Assembly (NCBI GenBank): GCA_036925085.1
Contig: JAUPFP010000007.1
Location: 5,195,058-5,259,057 of the forward strand
Direction of reading: 5' to 3'
Source: Brachycybe producta
Taxonomy: Eukaryota; Arthropoda; Diplopoda; Playtdesmida; Andrognathidae
DNA: 64,000 bases
Shown in pieces: positions 60,001-64,000 of the stretch (position 1 is its first letter; each line of letters starts with the position of its first letter). The notes beneath the pieces were generated by a model that worked only from the letters and a program-made list of their open reading frames with translations, ran no database searches and was not told the DNA's origin. Both the position numbers and the translations under genes were made by a program.

Positions 60001-62516
60001 GTTTGCAGATTTATTTGTTAACTACTTTAACAGTAGTTGTTCATGTTTTCTAACAGGTCCTCCGCAAGTTCTTCGAAGAGGAAAACGTAACGTAAATGTG
60101 ATTGCCGAAAAAGGATTCGATGCCTTGATCTGTGTTCCGTTCTGTTCGAAACCATCTCCGTTGAAAGTGAGCTGGGAATGGGGAAGTCTTCTTTTGGCTG
60201 CTGGTGAAGGAGCTGGAGGAAAATTTGTGGCAAAGGCAATTGTCAAGGTTTGGGGTTTTTTTGTTGTTGTTTGAATGTTTTTTTTTATTTTGGAAAGTAC
60301 TTGTAGGCTCATAGGAGAAAACTTATTAAAATGGCGGTATTTTAAGTCAACAATAAAATATTATATTGCTGAAATTGCATTATAACAAATTCCATACTTA
60401 AATAAATCTAAGTAAACACTTAAGCACGTAGTTCGTAACTTGAAGATTATTACTAAGATGAATTCGTTTTTATCTAAATGAAATCTGAACTTTAGATAAA
60501 TAGAGAGAAATATTAATATTGGGATATTAAATGGAAGCAATTTTCAGATGGTTTATTAGTTTTTATTTTGTCTTTCTTATCGTGATTAAATAAATCCAGA
60601 TTAAAGCTATAGAATTTCAGTTTCATTTTGCAATGTGTCTGAATGACTGAATTTCTTCTTCTTTTTTTTGTTCGTATTCTACCTTTAATAAAGCTTTTTG
60701 AAAATCAATTTGAAATGTGATTGATATATAAAAAAAGAATAAGAATACAACAACAAAAAAAAAGTTTAATTTAGTTCAAATGAGATATGGCAGATGTTCT
60801 TGCTTTTTCTATTGTATTTTATATTCTTGTATTATTCAGGTTTTTATTTCTCTCTCTTTCGAGAGAGAGAGAGAGAGAGAGAGAGTTCCGTTATGTTAAT
60901 TATTTTATTTTTTCCTCGTCAACTTCAAATTCGATTATAAAGTAATTTCATTTTTATGAGTTTGCTATATAGACTTGAGTTAGAGATTTTGCAAACACTT
61001 TTTTTTGAAGCGTGAATGTGACTTCATAAAGTTTTTGAATCGATTTTCTCTCTTTTTTTTTACTTTACTTTGTTGTACAAAAAAGATGAAAGGTGTGGAC
61101 GGTTGTTTCGAAGCCGAATTAATAGTTCAAAAAGCTGAACCTTCCGATTCTAGGAGATATATACTCAAAGTGGAAAATTCTTACGGACAAACAAATCACG
61201 AAATGTTTCTCATTGTTCAAGGTGAATTTCTATGTGTTTGTTGTTGAATTTATTAACAAACAAAAAAAACAGGAAACTAAGGCTGATTCTCATTATTATT
61301 TTTGTTTAAAAAAAACTTTCTCTTTCTTCAGAACCAATTGCAATGTTAACAGTTATTGGAATCGTAATTGGAATTCTTCTTGTTTTGGTTATCACCATAT
61401 TGATTATTCTTTTTGCGTTTCGTAATGAAAAATGGTGTTTCAAAAGTAAGTTTCATGCAATGTGTGTGTATTTTTTTCTTCTTTTTTTTCTACTAATTTC
61501 AACTTGTTTCAATTTTTAATGAGATGCTTTTATTTAATTTGATTTTGAACTATTCAGGGAAGAACTCATTCTCGGTTAAAGCTGGTGAAAGGTAAGCTTA
61601 ACATATTTTTGCTTAGTACTAATTTTTATTACATTTTCCAACTCAAAGGTGGTTAATTTTTTATTTAAAAGATTTACAAATTGAAGGGAAAAAAGCAATT
61701 AATATTTATTTTTTATCTTTTTTTTGTTGCAATAATGTATTTTGTCAAATAGATTTTGCGTCAAAAAAAGGATTACTATATTTTTTAAGTGAGGCTCGTA
61801 GCTTAAAAAAAAGTACAGTGAAAAAAATCATTAAAATGTGAGAATCACATCTTACAATTATCATTTTATGGATTTGTCCAATTTCGTTCAATTTTATCTT
61901 GTACCACCACGAGGGTTGGAGGTGGAGGTTAGTAGTGTTCTAGTAATCTTATGACAGTATATTTCATAGAATAATGTTTTGTCATTTGATTCCGTGACTG
62001 TTGCAAAGTTAAGATTTAGATTTGACAATTTACTGTCATATGATTGTCTTATTACGTTTTGTAATGGCCCCATCAGACTCATACAGTTCGGTGTCTCCAG
62101 AGACACGTGAAAATTGGAAGAAAAAAAACTTTCGCCTAACTTGCTTTTCAGGATTGTCATAAGGTATGATTGTCCTAATTTTAAAATTTCGTTCTGTACT
62201 AAGGCGCCAAGTTTCTAACAAATTATGAATTTTTCTTGGAACTGGTTTTTTAAAAAAATGCTCGCTTTATGCAGTACAATTAATATTGAGCCATTTTAAG
62301 AGTTTTGTTAGGTTTTTAAGCTAGGAAGTCAAGATGGGGCTGAATCTAGCCCCTGGTTCTCGTCGTATGTTTGCAAAACAAGTATTTATTAGCATTATTT
62401 TTGTTTGAATATGCTCATTTAACCATTTCAGACTACAGTGCACATCAGCCATTTTCGACACCACAGTCGAATCTAGAAGATTAAGTCTAGAATCTCATGT
62501 TTTGAATGCCATTTAA
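50709..62516 (+). CDS. Ig-superfamily transmembrane cell-adhesion receptor (nephrin/Kirre/SYG-2-like), 5' end missing
   Basis: This is a spliced gene with exons at 50709-51020, 53821-54159, 54248-54505, 55644-55928, 60057-60247, 61086-61221, 61332-61445, 61558-61591 and 62432 to about 62516. Ig1 to Ig4 each occupy one phase 1-1 exon, the usual modular arrangement for Ig domains. Joins rebuild sensible codons (LVVR-V-APHEP, NIQ-Y-PPIT, DIK-Y-PPKI, EVY-G-PPQV). Ig5 is split by a phase-0 intron. A hydrophobic helix of about 24 residues follows, then basic residues, so the protein is a type I membrane protein with a short tail. Visible N-glycosylation sequons include NAS, NTS, NLT, NTT, NRT and NTS. 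The expected role is homophilic or heterophilic cell-cell recognition, as for nephrin, Kirre and SYG proteins; the exact orthologue is not established. About 590 residues are visible. No signal peptide exon was found, and upstream exons must end in phase 1. Family confidence is high; the subfamily is inferred. Confidence 0.9.
51021..53820 (+). other. Intron between Ig1 and Ig2
   Basis: About 2.8 kb of AT-rich sequence. A relatively balanced-composition stretch at 51720-52060 has repeated CCACTTTGTGG-like motifs and may be an old mobile element. A CA-rich stretch lies at 52235-52300. No exon was recognised. Confidence 0.8.
53821..54159 (+). CDS. Exon: Ig domain 2
   Basis: A poly-T tract and tag precede the exon and gtaaga follows it, phase 1-1. 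It encodes about 113 residues. Conserved features are the B-strand Cys (AVKCAS), GNPPATIRWFLDD with the core Trp, and the F-strand Cys (LLRCLTFHEAF). The sequons NTS, NLT and NTT suggest heavy glycosylation. The domain matches the CD80-like C2-set type that is usual as the second domain of nephrin-like proteins. Confidence 0.92.
54248..54505 (+). CDS. Exon: Ig domain 3
   Basis: The acceptor is tttgttcag and the donor gtgagt, phase 1-1, separated from the Ig2 exon by an intron of only 88 bp. It encodes about 86 residues with PPITALQG at the start, SMTCTADANPPALITW, and the classic F-strand motif SGSYMCEARNSLG. It is a standard I-set Ig domain with both cysteines and the core Trp. Confidence 0.93.
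54506..55643 (+). other. Intron between Ig3 and Ig4
   Basis: A 1.1-kb intron holding a diverged interspersed repeat at 54903-55012 (listed separately). Otherwise it is AT-rich with T runs; no other exon seen. Confidence 0.8.
54903..55012 (+). repeat. Interspersed repeat starting GGTGTGCCATAAG (intronic copy)
   Basis: Diverged copy of the 11268 repeat (TAGAAACTATAAAAATGG, GTGGCCACCATTT, CCAATCCAGACGAA) inside the Ig3-Ig4 intron. Confidence 0.6.
55644..55928 (+). CDS. Exon: Ig domain 4
   Basis: The acceptor is cactcattag and the donor a perfect gtaagt, phase 1-1. It encodes about 95 residues starting PPKIKSV, with KLACSAEGNPSPSYEW (B-strand Cys and core Trp) and DDQGQYVCRALNIING (F-strand Cys). 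The sequons NRT and NTS are present. It is an I-set Ig domain. Confidence 0.93.
55929..60056 (+). other. Long intron between Ig4 and Ig5
   Basis: A 4.1-kb AT-rich intron with many T and A runs and a strong hairpin at 59676-59768. The segment 59290-59670, rich in AGCTTTTGC, TTTGC and AAGCA-like words on both strands, may be a degraded foldback element. No exon was recognised. Confidence 0.75.
59676..59768. repeat. Hairpin in the Ig4-Ig5 intron
   Basis: TATAGTCGGCATTTCATGATCTCATCCTCTTC pairs with GAGGATGTGATTGTGAAATACCGACTATTA around a loop of about 30 bases. Probably a small MITE. Confidence 0.7.
60057..60247 (+). CDS. Exon: first half of Ig domain 5
   Basis: The acceptor is ttttctaacag, phase 1. 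The exon encodes PPQVLRRGKR, a B strand with ALICVPFC, and VSWEWGSLLL with the core Trp. The donor is AAG followed by gtttgg, a weak site, leaving phase 0; an alternative gtcaag donor lies 6 bp upstream and also keeps phase 0. A 4.1-kb intron separates it from Ig4. Confidence 0.85.
60248..61085 (+). other. Phase-0 intron inside Ig5, with a GA microsatellite
   Basis: An 838-bp intron. A TC run followed by (GA)n at 60850-60886 can form a hairpin (ctctctctttcgagagagag). No other feature was seen. Confidence 0.75.
61086..61221 (+). CDS. Exon: second half of Ig domain 5
   Basis: The exon is read from MKGVDGCFEAEL in phase 0 and ends in phase 1 at gtgaat. The E-F region reads AEPSDSRRYILKVENSYG: the tyrosine corner and N.G motif are there, but the expected F-strand Cys is replaced by Ile. 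The Cys in DGCFEAEL or the second Cys of CVPFC may pair instead. The acceptor (gtacaaaaaag) lacks a clean pyrimidine tract next to the AG, although a T-rich stretch lies just upstream. Confidence 0.82.
61332..61445 (+). CDS. Exon: transmembrane helix
   Basis: The exon sits between tctttcttcag and gtaagt, phase 1-1. It encodes EPIAML, then an uninterrupted run of Val, Ile, Leu, Gly, Thr and Phe (about 24 residues, with two Gly in the GIVIG segment), then RNEKWCFK. The hydrophobic run followed by positive residues marks a single-pass membrane anchor with the tail in the cytosol. A membrane-proximal Cys could be palmitoylated. The exon is too short to be conspicuous as an open frame. Confidence 0.9.
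61558..61591 (+). CDS. Micro-exon: juxtamembrane tail (RKNSFSVKAGE)
   Basis: This 34-bp exon sits between tgaactattcag and AAG/gtaagc, entered in phase 1 and left in phase 2. It adds the basic, Ser-containing residues RKNSFSVKAGE after the membrane helix. A weaker donor (G/gtgaaa) at 61585 would leave phase 1 and change the frame of the next exon. Confidence 0.75.
61592..62431 (+). other. Last intron
   Basis: An 840-bp intron carrying a MITE copy (about 61970-62185, listed separately). It could also contain an unrecognised micro-exon that would set the frame of the last exon. Confidence 0.65.
61970..62185 (-). mobile_element. TGACAGT MITE, copy 3 in the last Ig-gene intron
   Basis: The reverse complement reads GGCCATTACAAAACGTAATAAGACAATCATATGACAGTAAATTGTC (in pieces under 20 identical bases to the other copies), with GATTGTCATAAGGTATGATTGTCC farther on. 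Confidence 0.65.
62432..62516 (+). CDS. Probable last coding exon, frame uncertain
   Basis: The acceptor is taaccatttcag. Joining to the strong donor at 61592 (phase 2) gives RLQCTSAIFDTT and so on, about 28 residues, with stop at 62514-62516. Joining in phase 1 (weak donor at 61585, or an unseen intermediate exon) gives DYSAHQPFSTPQSNLED with stop at 62482-62484, which looks more like a natural cytoplasmic tail. I cannot decide between them; alternative splicing is possible. Confidence 0.55.
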
Positions 62517-62791
62517 AGTTAAGGGGAAAAAAGAACACTCCAAGATGGGGGCCTTTTTTTCTTCTTGATCTTTGAACTAAATCCAATGATTTAGAAATGA
62601 AAAGGGATGTGAATAGGTATTTTGTTTGGCTCGTCCTTTGAGAATTGTTATTTATTTCATGATTGCAAGCATTTCTCTGAACAGTATGTTGATGATGTTC
62701 AGTTTTGAGAGTGCAACAGGTGGTCGTAACATTCAATTCCCTTGTAGTACTACTACTACTACTACTACTACTGCTGCTACTACTACTGCTG

Positions 62792-62826
<35 letters not shown>

Positions 62827-64000
62827 GCTGCTGCTACTACTGCTACTACTACTACTACTGCTGCTGCTACTACTACTACTACTACTAGTTGTACTAGTAT
62901 GGAGGAAAAAGATTTGAAAGAAATGATCGTGGAAGAGACAACATCTGTTTTCTCGATCTTACAATTCCAAGTTTTATATGGAAACTTTTGGCCATTTTAT
63001 TAGAAGATAGAAGAAGAAGAAAAAACCCGGGCCCATTTTTTTTTGATAAAACGTTTTTTTTTTCTTTAAAAATATAAAATCAATATTTAGTCATAGCTTA
63101 AATGGGCTTTTTTTTATTTTCGCTCCGTGTTAGAAGAAAAAGCTCATCTTTTGAAGATAAACGTGAATAGTGTCAATCGTCAAATATACATAAAATATAT
63201 ATATCTCTTTATGAAGAAAGGAAAAAATGTAAAGCCATCTAAAGATTATTTTATTCTTATGCATATTATGGTAAATGCATAGTACGCATTTTGTCGATAA
63301 AAGAAATCGTTAGCCTAAAGAAAGAAAACGAACAAAACACAACTGTATCCTATTTAGTATACATAGAAGTCAGACCTTTGTTGTTACCACTTTTGAAACA
63401 TTTTAACATAAATTGTAGTTTTATGTGCAAAATCTGAAGAATATAAAAATTTCTATCTTTATTGTTTTCTTATGTGTGTGTGGTCAAATTTCTGGGATTA
63501 AAAGAATGTCATTTTATTTATTTTGCCCTTAAAGAAATTATTGTTTTTACCTTTTGGTAGTTTTATGTTTAGAAGACCAGTAGTAAATTATATTGAACTT
63601 TTTGAAAAAAAAATTTTTTCACAAAGAAATATGATTTAATTGCTAAAATTATAAAACTAGGCGTGAAAATATACATTATTTTCTGTAAAAAAAATACAGT
63701 ATTTTAGCATTTATGCTTGTGGACCCTAAGTATTAAAATTCGAATTTAATTTTTAAATATTTACTCTACAAGCAGACTAGGAGGCTTGTGACAGAAGGTC
63801 AAGAGTTCAAGTGCAGCATGCAAAATGTATTGTCCAAAGCCGAAAATAGAATCTCAACAATAATTCCAATGGGTACTAGTAATCTGGTACAGTTGATAAG
63901 ATGCATTATCAGGAAATTATAAATCCCATTATTTCCATATTAGTATACGTTTTCATGTACGAAGTCTATTGCAAAGTGAGTTTTATTGTTAAATCGCTCT
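62517..64000 (+). other. Likely 3' UTR and downstream sequence of the Ig receptor gene
   Basis: No further convincing exon is visible. The stretch holds an ACT/GCT trinucleotide tract (62746-62888) and then AT-rich sequence. I see no AATAAA; an ATTAAA at 63497-63502 is a possible poly(A) signal. The open frame across the trinucleotide tract ends in about 38 non-repetitive residues (MEEKDLKEMIVEETTSVF onward), which could be chance or part of an alternative last exon. Confidence 0.4.
62746..62888 (+). repeat. ACT/GCT trinucleotide microsatellite
   Basis: About 47 triplets of ACT interrupted by single, double and triple GCT units. Depending on frame it would read poly-Thr/Ala or poly-Leu, so the open frames through it are not evidence of coding. 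It lies just after the probable last exon, so it may be transcribed in the 3' UTR. Confidence 0.95.

Noticed and set aside
62626..63003. 125-codon frame with poly-Thr/Ala
   Set aside because: Most of it is the ACT/GCT microsatellite; no acceptor or start evidence joins it to the Ig gene.

Overview
This is an AT-rich (visibly well under 40% GC), intron- and repeat-rich animal nuclear sequence. It contains no rRNA, tRNA, CRISPR array or operon that I can see. One protein gene is clearly supported: on the + strand from about 50.7 kb to 62.5 kb, eight spliced exons plus a probable last exon encode five immunoglobulin-like domains, one transmembrane helix and a short cytoplasmic tail. It is a type I cell-adhesion receptor of the nephrin/Kirre/SYG-2-like immunoglobulin superfamily. 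The Ig1 pattern (extra Cys pair, GDCSLK and WICQV motifs), GNP-containing Ig2-Ig4 and a cysteine-poor Ig5 ending in VENSYG fit the form I associate with arthropods, so an arthropod or another invertebrate is my best guess; this is inference. The signal-peptide and 5' exons were not found and probably lie upstream, possibly outside the window.

The first 50 kb is intergenic or a very long 5' intron. It is filled with simple repeats (T, G, TA and GA runs) and small non-autonomous transposons. These include: (i) six copies of a Helitron-like element ending in a CCCGTCATTTATGACGGG hairpin plus CTAG, with a TA microsatellite at the other end; (ii) hAT-type MITEs with visible 8-bp target duplications, one inside a decayed hAT transposase and one inside an unrecognised reading frame; (iii) a pogo/Tigger-like element split by a Helitron, and a tandem array derived from the same element type; (iv) large foldback elements near 9, 12.7 and 27 kb; (v) a TACC-ended MITE family at 19.5, 22.4, 22.7 and 43.2 kb; (vi) an LTR of a retrotransposon near 30.7-31.1 kb with a leader remnant.

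Between 46.5 and 48.4 kb lies a minisatellite of about 90 copies of a 21-bp unit, arranged in homogeneous variant blocks whose order (V-type, plain, D-type) occurs twice. It keeps very long open frames on both strands, but these are a repeat artefact. A trinucleotide ACT/GCT tract follows the last exon of the Ig gene.

The most informative observations are the nested insertions: target duplications, restored reading frames and an empty site date the elements relative to each other. I found no convincing evidence of a wholly new multi-gene system.
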